Shown here: piece after piece, positions 17,164-25,922 of the stretch
How the letters are laid out: each line of letters begins with the position of its first letter
Numbering within the stretch: the stretch's first letter is position 1
Source: Actinomycetota bacterium
GTDB lineage: Bacteria; Actinomycetota; AC-67
NCBI GenBank assembly: GCA_041658565.1
Contig: JBAZZY010000002.1
Location: forward strand, 124,001-188,000
Direction of reading: 5' to 3'
Length of the DNA stretch: 64,000 nucleotides
Program-made: the position numbers and the translations under genes
Notes under the pieces: generated by a model
Told to the model about the DNA's origin: nothing
What the model saw: the letters and a program-made list of their open reading frames with translations, nothing else
Databases searched by the model: none

Positions 17164-20100
17164 GTGGCGAGACGATTTCCGGATTCCGAAGGCCTCTACG
17201 ATCCGCGGTTTGAGCACGATGCCTGCGGGGTGGCTTTCGTCGTCGACATGAAGGGCCGTCGCAGCCACGACATTGTCCGGATGGCGATCACGGCGCTGGA
17301 GAATCTGGAGCATCGTGGAGCCGCCGGCGCCGAGCCCAACACCGGTGACGGCGCGGGCATCCTGATGCAGATGCCGGATCGGTTCCTGAGGGAAACAACC
17401 GGTTTCGACTTGCCCGAGCCGGGTGCTTACGCGGCCGGCATGGCGTTCCTGCCGCAGGACTCCGACGAGGAGGCGCGCGCCATCGCCGGTGTCGAGAAAG
17501 TCGCCGCCGATGAGGGCATTCGGGTACTCGGGTGGCGAGACGTGCCGATCGACGACTCGATGATCGGCCGCGGCGCGAAGGCAATGGAGCCGCGTTTTCG
17601 TCAGTTGTTCGTTTCATGCGACGGTCTGTCGGGATGGGATCTGGAGCGGCGCGTCTTCATGATGCGAAAGCGCGCGCGCGCCGAAGTCCCCGACGTCTAC
17701 TTCCCCAGCCTGTCGACGCGCACGATGGTCTACAAAGGGATGCTCACCAGCACGCAGCTCGGGCCGTTCTTCTCCGACTTGTCGGATCCGCGTCTTGAGA
17801 GCGCGCTCGCGCTGGTTCACTCGCGGTTCTCGACCAACACCTTCCCGTCGTGGCCGCTTGCGCATCCGTACCGGTTGATTTCCCACAACGGAGAGATCAA
17901 CACGCTGCAAGGGAACCGGAACTGGATGCGCGCGCGCGAAGCGCTGCTCGCGAGCGACTCGCTCCCGGGCGACATCTCGCGGATCTTCCCCATTTGCACG
18001 CCGGGTGCGAGCGACTCCGCGTCGTTCGATGAGGTTCTCGAACTGCTGTACATGGCCGGACGGTCGCTCCCGCACGCCGTTTTGATGATGATTCCCGAAG
18101 CGTGGGAGAACCACGCGACGATGTCGTCCGAACGGCGCGCGTTTTATCAGTTCCATTCCTCGCTGATGGAAGCATGGGACGGCCCGGCGTCGATCGCGTT
18201 CACCGACGGCACCGTGATCGGAGCGGTTCTCGACCGCAACGGACTGCGTCCTTCGCGGTACTGGGTTACCTCCGACGATCTGGTGATCATGGCTTCCGAG
18301 GTCGGGGTTCTGGACATCGATCCGGCGCGCATCGTTCAGAAGGGTCGACTGCAGCCGGGCCGCGTCTTCCTCGTCGACACTTCCAAAGGCCGCATCGTCG
18401 ACGACGACGAGATCAAGACCGAACTGGCGGCCGAGCATCCCTACCAAGAGTGGGTGCATGCCGGGCTGGTTCACCTCGACGATCTTCCCGAGCGCGCGCA
18501 CGTCGTTCCGTCGCAGGCGTCGATGCTGCGCCGTCAGCAGACGTTCGGCTACACCGAAGAAGAGATGCGCGTTCTGCTTGCTCCGATGGCGCAAAAGGGT
18601 GTCGAGCCGATCGGATCGATGGGCAACGACGCCCCGCTCGCGCCGCTTTCCGAGCGTCCGCGGCTGATCTTCGACTACTTCCGGCAGTTGTTCGCGCAGG
18701 TGACCAACCCGCCGCTGGACGCCATCCGCGAGGAACTGGTGACGTCGATGGGATCGACGCTGGGCCCCGAGGAGAACCTGCTGCAGCCCTCGGCGGCCTC
18801 GTGTCGTCAGATCGTTCTGCCGTATCCGGTCATCGACAACGATGAGTTGGCGAAGCTGATTCACGTCGATCGCGACGGCAACATGACCGGATACCGCGCG
18901 GCGATCTTCCAAGGGCTCTACGACGTCGCCGGCGGCGGCGACGCATTGCGCGCGGCGATCGAGGATGTGCGTCGCAAGGTCAGCGCGGCGATTGCCGACG
19001 GGATTCGGATCGTGATCCTGTCGGACCGTCACTCGTCGCGAGACCGCGCGCCGATTCCTTCTCTGCTTCTAACATCGGCGGTGCATCACCACCTGATTCG
19101 CGAAAAGACGCGGACAAATGTTGGAATGGTGATCGAGACCGGAGACGCGCGCGAAGTTCACCACATCGCGTTGCTCATTGGGTACGGAGCCGGAGCCGTT
19201 AACCCGTATCTCGCGTTCGAGTCGGTGGAGGCGTTGGTTGCCGCCGGTGTCGTCAAAGACCTCGATGCGCATGCGGCGGTGAAGAACTACGTCAAGGCAA
19301 TGGGCAAGGGCGTGCTCAAGGTGATGTCCAAGATGGGCATCTCCACGGTCGCGTCTTACACCGGCGCGCAGGTGTTCGAAGCCATTGGGCTGTCCAAGAG
19401 CGTCGTCGACGAGTACTTCACCGGGACCGTCAGCCGGCTCGACGGCATCGATCTCGACGGGATCGCGCGCGAGGTGGCCATGCGCCACACGCTCGCCTAC
19501 CCCGACCGTCCGGCCGAGCGCGCGCACCGGCGTCTGGAAGTCGGCGGCGACTACCAGTGGCGCCGTGAGGGTGAACGTCATTTGTTCGATCCCGACACAG
19601 TCGCGCTGCTGCAGCAATCGGCGCGCGAGGGACGCTACGACATCTTCAAGAAGTACACGGCGCTCATCGACGATCAGTCCACGCGGCTTGGGACCTTGCG
19701 AGGGTTGTTCCGCCTCAAGGAAGGCGCGTTGCCGCCGGTTTCCATCGACGAGGTCGAACCCGTTTCCGAGATCGTCAAGCGCTTTGCCACCGGCGCGATG
19801 TCGTACGGATCGATTTCGGCCGAGGCGCACGAGACGATCGCGATTGCGATGAACCGCATCGGCGCCAAGTCGAACAGCGGCGAGGGCGGCGAGGACCCCG
19901 AGCGCTCGATCCCGACTCCGGCGGGCGACTCGCGGATGAGTGCGGTCCGCCAGGTCGCGTCCGGTCGGTTCGGCGTGACAAGCCTGTACCTTTCGGAGGC
20001 GCAGGACCTGCAAATCAAGATGGCGCAGGGCGCGAAGCCCGGCGAGGGCGGCCAGCTGCCCGGCGGGAAGGTGTACCCGTGGATTGCCAAGACGCGGCAT

Positions 20101-21699
20101 TCAACGCCCGGCGTCGGGCTGATCTCACCGCCGCCGCACCACGACATCTACTCGATCGAAGACTTGGCGCAACTCATCCATGACCTCAAGAACTCCAACC
20201 CTGCCGCGCGCATCAACGTCAAGCTCGTCGCCGAGGTCGGTGTCGGTACCGTTGCGGCCGGAGTGTCCAAGGCGCATGCCGACGTGGTGCTGATCTCGGG
20301 TCACGACGGCGGTACCGGCGCTTCTCCGTTGTCGTCGATCAAGTGGGCCGGCGGACCGTGGGAACTTGGTTTGGCCGAAACGCAGCAAACTCTGCTGATG
20401 AACCGTCTGCGGGACCGCATCGTGGTGCAGGTGGACGGACAGCTAAAGACCGGGCGGGACGTTGTGATCGGCGCGTTGCTCGGTGCAGAGGAGTTCGGTT
20501 TCGCGACCACGGCGCTGGTCGTCGTGGGCTGCGTGATGATGCGTGTCTGTCACGCGGACATGTGCCCGGTAGGGGTCGCGACGCAGAACCCCGAGCTTCG
20601 AAAGAGGTTCACCGGCCGTCCCGAACACGTCGTGAGCTTCTTCGAATTCATGGCGCAGGAGGTTCGCGAGATACTGGCTTCGCTCGGCCTTCGCTCGATC
20701 GAGGAGGCGGTCGGCCGCGCGGACCTGATTGACGTGGAGCCTGCCGTCAACCACTGGAAGGCTGCGGGGCTGGATCTGTCGCCGATCTTGCACGTTCCGG
20801 ACCTCGAGCCCGGCGCCGTGCGTCATTGCGTCGCGACGCAAGACCATGGCCTGGAGAGGGCCCTCGACAACGTCTTGATCGAACGGTGCCGCGACGCGCT
20901 CGAAAACGGAACGCCGGTATCGCTGAGCTTGCCGATCCGCAACGTCAACCGCACGGTCGGCACGATGCTCGGGTATGAACTCACGCGCCGGCACGGCAGC
21001 GAAGGACTTCCCGACGGAACCATCCGCCTTGAGTTCACCGGTTCGGCGGGGCAGAGTTTCGGAGCCTTTGTGCCGCGCGGGATTGCGATGCGTCTGGAGG
21101 GCGACGCCAACGACTACCTCGGCAAGGGGTTGTCCGGCGGGCGCATCTCGGTCACTCCGCCGGCTTCGTCGCCGCTCATCGCCGAGCAGAACATCATCGC
21201 CGGCAACGTGATCTTGTACGGAGCCACGAGCGGAGAAGTCTTTATTCGCGGCGTGGTGGGTGAGCGTTTCTGCGTGCGCAACTCGGGTGCGACGGCGGTT
21301 GTCGAGGGTGTCGGAGATCACGGGTGCGAGTACATGACCGGCGGGCGCGCGGTGATCTTGGGTCCGACGGGTCGCAACTTCGGCGCTGGGATGTCGGGCG
21401 GCGTCGCTTTCGTGTGGGACCCTGCCGGCAAGTTCCCGAACTTGCTGAACCGGGAGATGGTTGATCTGGAGGAGTGCTCGAACGAAGACGGGGCCTGGTT
21501 GCGCGGGATCGTCGAACGCCACCACCAAGAGACCGGCTCCGCGGTCGCCGAGCGCTTGCTGCGCGAATGGGATGTGGCCGTCGGTCATTTCCTCAAGGTG
21601 ATGCCGATCGATTACCGGCGAGTGCTCGAAGCGAGACGCCGTGCGGAAGAACAAGGACTGTCCGTGGACGACGAGATCATGGCGGTGGCCCGTGGGTGA
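17164..21699 (+). CDS. gltB: Glutamate synthase (NADPH-type) large subunit
   Basis: A 1511-residue enzyme that moves the amide nitrogen of glutamine to 2-oxoglutarate, giving two glutamates. The N-terminal glutaminase domain follows a 20-residue propeptide, with the catalytic cysteine at residue 21 (HDACGVAF). The central and FMN-binding synthase domains include residues about 790-1200 with the [3Fe-4S] cysteines at 1123, 1129 and 1134 (C-x5-C-x4-C). The C-terminal GXGXG beta-helix domain follows from about 1250. Length and all key residues are normal. GTG 17164 has AAGGGG 8 bases upstream. It overlaps gltD by 8 bases, so the two subunits are co-translated. Confidence 0.97.
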   Translation: MARRFPDSEGLYDPRFEHDACGVAFVVDMKGRRSHDIVRMAITALENLEHRGAAGAEPNTGDGAGILMQMPDRFLRETTGFDLPEPGAYAAGMAFLPQDSDEEARAIAGVEKVAADEGIRVLGWRDVPIDDSMIGRGAKAMEPRFRQLFVSCDGLSGWDLERRVFMMRKRARAEVPDVYFPSLSTRTMVYKGMLTSTQLGPFFSDLSDPRLESALALVHSRFSTNTFPSWPLAHPYRLISHNGEINTLQGNRNWMRAREALLASDSLPGDISRIFPICTPGASDSASFDEVLELLYMAGRSLPHAVLMMIPEAWENHATMSSERRAFYQFHSSLMEAWDGPASIAFTDGTVIGAVLDRNGLRPSRYWVTSDDLVIMASEVGVLDIDPARIVQKGRLQPGRVFLVDTSKGRIVDDDEIKTELAAEHPYQEWVHAGLVHLDDLPERAHVVPSQASMLRRQQTFGYTEEEMRVLLAPMAQKGVEPIGSMGNDAPLAPLSERPRLIFDYFRQLFAQVTNPPLDAIREELVTSMGSTLGPEENLLQPSAASCRQIVLPYPVIDNDELAKLIHVDRDGNMTGYRAAIFQGLYDVAGGGDALRAAIEDVRRKVSAAIADGIRIVILSDRHSSRDRAPIPSLLLTSAVHHHLIREKTRTNVGMVIETGDAREVHHIALLIGYGAGAVNPYLAFESVEALVAAGVVKDLDAHAAVKNYVKAMGKGVLKVMSKMGISTVASYTGAQVFEAIGLSKSVVDEYFTGTVSRLDGIDLDGIAREVAMRHTLAYPDRPAERAHRRLEVGGDYQWRREGERHLFDPDTVALLQQSAREGRYDIFKKYTALIDDQSTRLGTLRGLFRLKEGALPPVSIDEVEPVSEIVKRFATGAMSYGSISAEAHETIAIAMNRIGAKSNSGEGGEDPERSIPTPAGDSRMSAVRQVASGRFGVTSLYLSEAQDLQIKMAQGAKPGEGGQLPGGKVYPWIAKTRHSTPGVGLISPPPHHDIYSIEDLAQLIHDLKNSNPAARINVKLVAEVGVGTVAAGVSKAHADVVLISGHDGGTGASPLSSIKWAGGPWELGLAETQQTLLMNRLRDRIVVQVDGQLKTGRDVVIGALLGAEEFGFATTALVVVGCVMMRVCHADMCPVGVATQNPELRKRFTGRPEHVVSFFEFMAQEVREILASLGLRSIEEAVGRADLIDVEPAVNHWKAAGLDLSPILHVPDLEPGAVRHCVATQDHGLERALDNVLIERCRDALENGTPVSLSLPIRNVNRTVGTMLGYELTRRHGSEGLPDGTIRLEFTGSAGQSFGAFVPRGIAMRLEGDANDYLGKGLSGGRISVTPPASSPLIAEQNIIAGNVILYGATSGEVFIRGVVGERFCVRNSGATAVVEGVGDHGCEYMTGGRAVILGPTGRNFGAGMSGGVAFVWDPAGKFPNLLNREMVDLEECSNEDGAWLRGIVERHHQETGSAVAERLLREWDVAVGHFLKVMPIDYRRVLEARRRAEEQGLSVDDEIMAVARG

Positions 21700-23158
21700 G
21701 CCCGGCGGGTTCATGCGGTACGAGCGCGAAACCCCTCGTCGCCGTCCGGTAGATGAGCGAGTTCAGGACTGGCGCGAGGTCTATGAGCCGTTCCCGAAGG
21801 AACATCTGCAAACTCAGGCTGCGCGCTGCATGGACTGCGGGATTCCGTTCTGTCACAGCGGCTGTCCACTGGGGAACTTGATCCCGGAGTGGAACGAGCT
21901 GACTTATCGCGATGACTGGCGCGCGGCGATTGAACGGCTGCACGCGACCAACAACTTCCCGGACTTCACCGGCCGTCTGTGCCCGGCGCCGTGCGAGGGT
22001 GCGTGCGTGCTGGGGATCAACGCGGAACCGGTTGCGATCAAGCAGATCGAGTACACGATCATCGAGCGCGCATTCGATGAGAACTGGGTAACGCCGACGG
22101 TTCCCAGCGTTCGCACCGGCCGGCGCATCGCGGTCGTCGGCTCGGGACCGGCGGGATTGGCCGCGGCACAGCAACTTACGCGCGCCGGACACTCCGTCGT
22201 GGTCTTCGAGCGCCAGGAAAAGTCGGGCGGGCTCCTTCGCTACGGCATCCCCGAGTTCAAGATGGAGAAGTCCATCCTGGATCGGCGCCTGGATCAGATG
22301 CGGGCGGAGGGAACCGAGTTCCGGTGCGGCGTCAACGTCGGCGTGGATGTATCCGCCAAGAGCTTGCGTCGTGACTACGACGCGGTCGTGCTTGCCGGCG
22401 GTTCCACCATTCCGCGCGACCTGCCGATCCCCGGCCGGGAACTTCGCGGGATCTACTTCGCGATGGGATATCTCAAGAACGCGAACTACGTTTCCGAGGG
22501 CACGCGCGAAGCGCCGATGATCACCGCCGAAGGAAAGCGCGTGGTCGTGATCGGCGGCGGCGACACCGGTGCGGATTGCCTCGGCACCGCGCACCGTCAG
22601 GGCGCGGTCTCGGTCCACCAGCTCGAGATCCTGCCCAGGCCGCCTGTGACTCGCGCCGCGAACAACCCCTGGCCGAACTGGCCCGTGATCTTCCGCACAT
22701 CCTCGGCGCACGAGGAAGGCGGTGAGCGCCTGTTCTCGGTCGCGACGAGCGAGTTCCTCGGAGACGATGACGGGAACGTGCGCGCGCTACGCGGGCACGA
22801 GATCGAAATGGTCACCACCGACGGCCGTCCGGAGTTCCGCCCCATCCCCGGCACTGAGTTCGAGATCCCGTGCGACCTCGTGCTGCTGGCCATGGGATTT
22901 GTCGGGCCCCAGCGCGAGGGCTTGCTGGAGGAATTGGGGGTCGAGTTCGACGCGCGCGGCAACGTGGCGCGCGACGAAGCGTGGATGAGCAACGTCGACG
23001 GCGTGTTCGTCTGCGGCGACATGGGCCGCGGCCAGAGCCTAATCGTGTGGGCGATCGCCGAAGGCCGCTCCGCGGCGGCGTCGGTGGACGCGTTCTTGAT
23101 GGGCCGGACGCTGCTCCCGTCCCCGCTCACTCCCGCACCCTCGCTCGCCGCGCGCTGA
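21692..23158 (+). CDS. gltD: Glutamate synthase small subunit
   Basis: A 488-residue flavoprotein that feeds electrons from NAD(P)H to GltB through FAD and iron-sulfur clusters. The N-terminal ferredoxin-like domain has the cysteine sets CMDCGIPFCHSGCP and CPAPCEGAC. The FAD site is VVGSGPAGLAAA (about residue 150) and the NAD(P)H site is VVIGGGDTGADC (about 290). GTG 21692 is chosen because MGEPGGFMRYERETP matches the conserved start of GltD proteins; ATG 21713 would cut this off. The start overlaps the gltB stop. Confidence 0.96.
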   Translation: MGEPGGFMRYERETPRRRPVDERVQDWREVYEPFPKEHLQTQAARCMDCGIPFCHSGCPLGNLIPEWNELTYRDDWRAAIERLHATNNFPDFTGRLCPAPCEGACVLGINAEPVAIKQIEYTIIERAFDENWVTPTVPSVRTGRRIAVVGSGPAGLAAAQQLTRAGHSVVVFERQEKSGGLLRYGIPEFKMEKSILDRRLDQMRAEGTEFRCGVNVGVDVSAKSLRRDYDAVVLAGGSTIPRDLPIPGRELRGIYFAMGYLKNANYVSEGTREAPMITAEGKRVVVIGGGDTGADCLGTAHRQGAVSVHQLEILPRPPVTRAANNPWPNWPVIFRTSSAHEEGGERLFSVATSEFLGDDDGNVRALRGHEIEMVTTDGRPEFRPIPGTEFEIPCDLVLLAMGFVGPQREGLLEELGVEFDARGNVARDEAWMSNVDGVFVCGDMGRGQSLIVWAIAEGRSAAASVDAFLMGRTLLPSPLTPAPSLAAR

Positions 23159-23271
23159 CCGCAGCGCTGGTTTCAACCCATAGGAACATGGCCTCGTGGT
23201 GTGCGCCCGACGGTTTGGCAGGGATACGCTCATCTTTGTCCGGGAGCGAATGAGGGGCATGGGGGGGCGAG

Positions 23272-23778
23272 GTGAGCGTCGTGAGGTCCATGGGGCGTCG
23301 TCGGGTGGTGCTCGTAATGCTGGTCGTGTTGCTTGCCGCATTGGGGGTCGGCTGCACTGGGGAGAGCGGGCCTTCCGCGGTCCCCTCGTCCGGGAGTCCG
23401 ACAGCAACCGTGCTTCCCGAGGGAGCCGGGCCGAGTCCTCTTGAGGCGTCCGTGCTGGCGGCGCTGCGAACAGAAGATCCCGGTGCGGACACATCCGAGC
23501 ACGGGTTTGACGACGCGTGGGTTGAAGCGACCATCCAGGGCCAGAACCTAACCATTCACGTTGCGGCGCCCGGCATCTCAACCCCCGGCAAGCAGACGGC
23601 CGTCGCTGAGTACTCTGGAGTGAAGGCACGACGTGTATCCACGGTGGGGCTCGGGGATGTCTGGCGCTTCGAGTGCCGTCTCCCCGACTTCGGAAACCGT
23701 CTGGTGGACGTGGCATTCGCTTCCGAGCCGGCAAAGGTGGTCCCCGTCGTGTACCGCCTGTTGGCCTGCGTCGCGTAG
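23272..23778 (+). CDS. Small putative lipoprotein, unknown function
   Basis: A 168-residue protein with a strongly hydrophobic signal peptide and lipobox GVGC (cysteine at about residue 28). A Ser/Pro/Thr-rich spacer leads to a small domain of about 110 residues. This has two cysteines (RFECRL, LLACVA) that could form a disulfide. GTG 23272 follows a GGGGGG stretch. It may belong to the same class of exported accessory proteins as the 9-17 kb island. No family recognised. Confidence 0.6.
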   Translation: MSVVRSMGRRRVVLVMLVVLLAALGVGCTGESGPSAVPSSGSPTATVLPEGAGPSPLEASVLAALRTEDPGADTSEHGFDDAWVEATIQGQNLTIHVAAPGISTPGKQTAVAEYSGVKARRVSTVGLGDVWRFECRLPDFGNRLVDVAFASEPAKVVPVVYRLLACVA

Positions 23779-23819
23779 CGATGGGCCAATCTGAATCGAT
23801 TCACGTTTCCGCAAAGACC

Positions 23820-24095
23820 TCAGCGACCTTGGCTCGGTCGGTATGCGTGCCTCCGGTGTACGGCGCGGTGAATGATCACGGAATGAGTTTGGTAGTCGAT
23901 CTCGTAGATGATCCGGAAGTCCCCGCGGCGTGCCGAGAATAGGCCCTCGAGTTCACCGCGCAGCGGTTTCCCTGCACGGCGCGGGTTCTCGGCGATGGAT
24001 CCGAAGGTTGTCTCGAGGACGGCATCTCGCACCTTCTCGGGGAGCCTGCGAAGGTGGCGGAGACCCTCGGGAGTGATCTCGACCCCGTAGGCCAC
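23820..24095 (-). CDS. RelE/ParE-family toxin
   Basis: A 91-residue protein with the RelE-fold pattern: LRRLPEKVRDAV in the first helices, GKPLRGELEGLFSARRGDFRIIYEID in the sheet, and the C-terminal HRAVHRRHAYR. Such toxins cut mRNA on the ribosome. The basic and histidine residues near the C-terminus fit an active RelE-type nuclease, so it looks intact. GTG 24095 follows the antitoxin stop with no gap, so translation is coupled. It is a classic antitoxin-first module. Confidence 0.88.
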   Translation of the reverse strand: MAYGVEITPEGLRHLRRLPEKVRDAVLETTFGSIAENPRRAGKPLRGELEGLFSARRGDFRIIYEIDYQTHSVIIHRAVHRRHAYRPSQGR

Positions 24096-24350
24096 CTACA
24101 AGTGGTCCTTGAGCCGAAGGCGTTTTCCCGCGGCGGCCTCACGGCGCGACTTGCGAAGGGATTCCAGCAACTTCCTGTCTTGCAGGATGTCGATGGTCTC
24201 GTCGAGGGCTTCCAGTTCGTCGGGGTTGACCAGGACCGCAGCGGGGCGACCGTTGCGCGTGATGTAGACGCGCTCTCGCTCGCGCACGACGCCGTCGACG
24301 AGTTCGGAGAGATGGGCCTTCGCTTCGGTAAACGGAACCGTCTCGGACAT
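24096..24350 (-). CDS. YefM/Phd-family antitoxin
   Basis: An 84-residue protein. The N-terminus (TVPFTEAKAHLSELVDGV) is the Phd/YefM DNA-binding and dimerisation region, with the usual ITRNGRPAAVLV strand. The charged, flexible C-terminus (LRKSRREAAAGKRLRLKD) is the part that wraps the toxin. It should neutralise the RelE-type toxin encoded directly downstream and repress the shared promoter. ATG 24350 directly abuts the palindrome at 24351-24374, leaving no room for a Shine-Dalgarno sequence. Confidence 0.9.
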   Translation of the reverse strand: MSETVPFTEAKAHLSELVDGVVRERERVYITRNGRPAAVLVNPDELEALDETIDILQDRKLLESLRKSRREAAAGKRLRLKDHL

Positions 24351-24391
24351 GACTGGTCAGTATCCTAACCAGTCCGGCTTCCGGAGGTCAA
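24351..24391 (-). promoter_or_regulatory. Toxin-antitoxin promoter with overlapping palindromic operator
   Basis: On the minus strand TTGACC (24391-24386) and TAGGAT (24367-24362) are separated by 18 bases, a good sigma-70-type promoter. A perfect 7-bp inverted repeat, GACTGGT at 24351-24357 and ACCAGTC at 24368-24374 on the plus strand, encloses the -10. The predicted transcription start falls within a few bases of the antitoxin ATG, so the mRNA is probably leaderless. Binding of the antitoxin or the toxin-antitoxin complex here would block the promoter. Confidence 0.65.
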
Positions 24392-24635
24392 TGGCGCAGT
24401 GCGCGTTGCGTTCGACCTCGGTTTGACCTGCGCTTGCGAAAGGCGTAGTTCTTTCGCACCACAGGGCGATGAGCAAGTCGCCCCTGGTGGCGAAGAGCGT
24501 GGGATTCCAGAGTGCGTGGAACATCTTGGCCACGATCTGGCCCTCCCACGAATAACGCGCGCCTGCTCCACGAAAGCAGTCGCGCGCGTACTGCGTCTTG
24601 CTGGACTCGCTGCTGTTGGTGACGGCGGCGTCGTG
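24357..24635 (-). pseudogene. Coding-like remnant between the antitoxin and the aminotransferase
   Basis: The 302 bases between 24350 and 24653 hold the promoter-operator and a minus-strand frame with high third-position G/C ending at TGA 24359-24357. Its translation includes TQYARDCFRGAGARYSWEG and MFHALWNPTLFATRGDLL. No plausible start is found: the frame runs into the aminotransferase gene on the other strand. It looks like a C-terminal gene fragment, and the toxin-antitoxin promoter now lies across its end. I do not recognise the family. The overlapping plus-strand frame is not convincing. Confidence 0.35.
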
Positions 24636-24652
24636 ACGAAGGAGAGCCTGCG

Positions 24653-25915
24653 ATGAGCGAGAACAAGAGCATTCCCAGCCTCGAAGAAGTCTGCCGCTTC
24701 GTTTCGCCGTCGCGCGCAACCGCATTCCGCGCGATCGGCTTTCCCCTTGTGCAGGGACGCCGGGAAGGCACGCGCTTGTTCGACCTGGAAGGTCATCCCT
24801 TCATCAACTGCCGCAGCTCCGGCGGTGTGTTCAACTTCGGACACAAGGCGCCGTTCGCGGTCGAGGCGCTGCGCAAGGCGCTGGACGAGTATGACGTGGG
24901 CGACTGGCTGGTGCCCTCCGCGGCGCGCGGCATCGCGGCCGAGAAGCTGTCCGACACGTTGCCCGGCGGCGACTGGATCAGCTTCTTCGTTCCCGGTGGC
25001 GGCGAGGCCGTGGACGTCGCGCTGAAGCTTTCGCGGCTGTACACGGGTCGCGTGAAGGTTGTGTGCTCCGAGGCCGGATATCACGGTCACACCGGGTTCG
25101 CGTTGTCGGCCGGCGATCCATCGCTGTCCAAGGGCATCGGGCCGCTGGTGCCCGGCTTCGAGCGCGTGGAGTTCGGCAACGCGGAGGCCTTCGAGAAGGC
25201 CATCGACGCCGACACGGCCGTCGTGATATTGGAGACCATCCCTGCGACCGCCGGCATGATCATGGCGCCGGAGGACTTCTACCCGCGCGTGCGCGCGGCG
25301 TGCGATCGCGTCGGCGCGCTGCTGATCTGCGACGAGGTCCAGGCCGGACTCGGGCGCACGGGGAAGATCTGGGCGTTCGAGAACTGGGGTATCTGCCCGG
25401 ACATCATCATCACCGGGAAGGGCTTGTCGGGCGGCGTGTACCCGATCTCGGCCTGCACCTATCGCTCGGAGCTGGACGTTGCGCTCAAGGACTGGCCGTT
25501 CTTCCACCCATCCTCTTTTGGCGGCGCCGAACTCGGCGCGGTCGTGGCCGCGGCGGTCATCGACGAGGTGCGCAAGCCCGGGTTTCTCGAGCATGTGCGA
25601 GAGATGGGCGAGGTCTTCCAAGCGGGCTTCGACAACCTGGCGAAGAAGTACCCGGACCTGCTGCTGGAATTCCGGCGCAAGGGCTTGATGATGGGCTACG
25701 ACCTGCCGAGTCCCGTGCACGCGTACACCATCATGCGGTTGCTGCTCGAGCGAGGGGTGCTATCGGTGCTCTCCAACAACCGGCCCTTCTCGATGCAGAT
25801 GATGCCGGCGCTGGTGATCTCTCGCGAAGAGGTGGACTTCGTCCTCGACGCTCTTGACGGCGCATTCGCCGCCCTGCCCGACGAAGTTCCCGCCGACGCC
25901 GCAAACATCCAGTAG
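24653..25915 (+). CDS. Class III PLP-dependent aminotransferase
   Basis: A 420-residue enzyme of the ornithine/GABA aminotransferase fold. Seen features: VPGGGEAVDVALKLSR (cofactor phosphate site, about residues 103-118), LLICDEVQAGLGRTG with the pyridine-binding aspartate (about 223-237), and the PLP lysine in TGKGLSGGVYP (about 258-268). Substrate cannot be read from sequence; class III enzymes act on omega-amino groups, glutamate-semialdehyde or keto-acids. ATG 24653 has GAAGGAG upstream. The next gene begins 7 bases after its stop, so the two are probably co-transcribed. Confidence 0.88.
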   Translation: MSENKSIPSLEEVCRFVSPSRATAFRAIGFPLVQGRREGTRLFDLEGHPFINCRSSGGVFNFGHKAPFAVEALRKALDEYDVGDWLVPSAARGIAAEKLSDTLPGGDWISFFVPGGGEAVDVALKLSRLYTGRVKVVCSEAGYHGHTGFALSAGDPSLSKGIGPLVPGFERVEFGNAEAFEKAIDADTAVVILETIPATAGMIMAPEDFYPRVRAACDRVGALLICDEVQAGLGRTGKIWAFENWGICPDIIITGKGLSGGVYPISACTYRSELDVALKDWPFFHPSSFGGAELGAVVAAAVIDEVRKPGFLEHVREMGEVFQAGFDNLAKKYPDLLLEFRRKGLMMGYDLPSPVHAYTIMRLLLERGVLSVLSNNRPFSMQMMPALVISREEVDFVLDALDGAFAALPDEVPADAANIQ

Positions 25916-25922
25916 TCCCGGC

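Noticed and set aside
24399..24656. Plus-strand 85-codon frame before the aminotransferase
   Set aside because: It has no ribosome site, and the opposite strand in the same place has the better codon bias.
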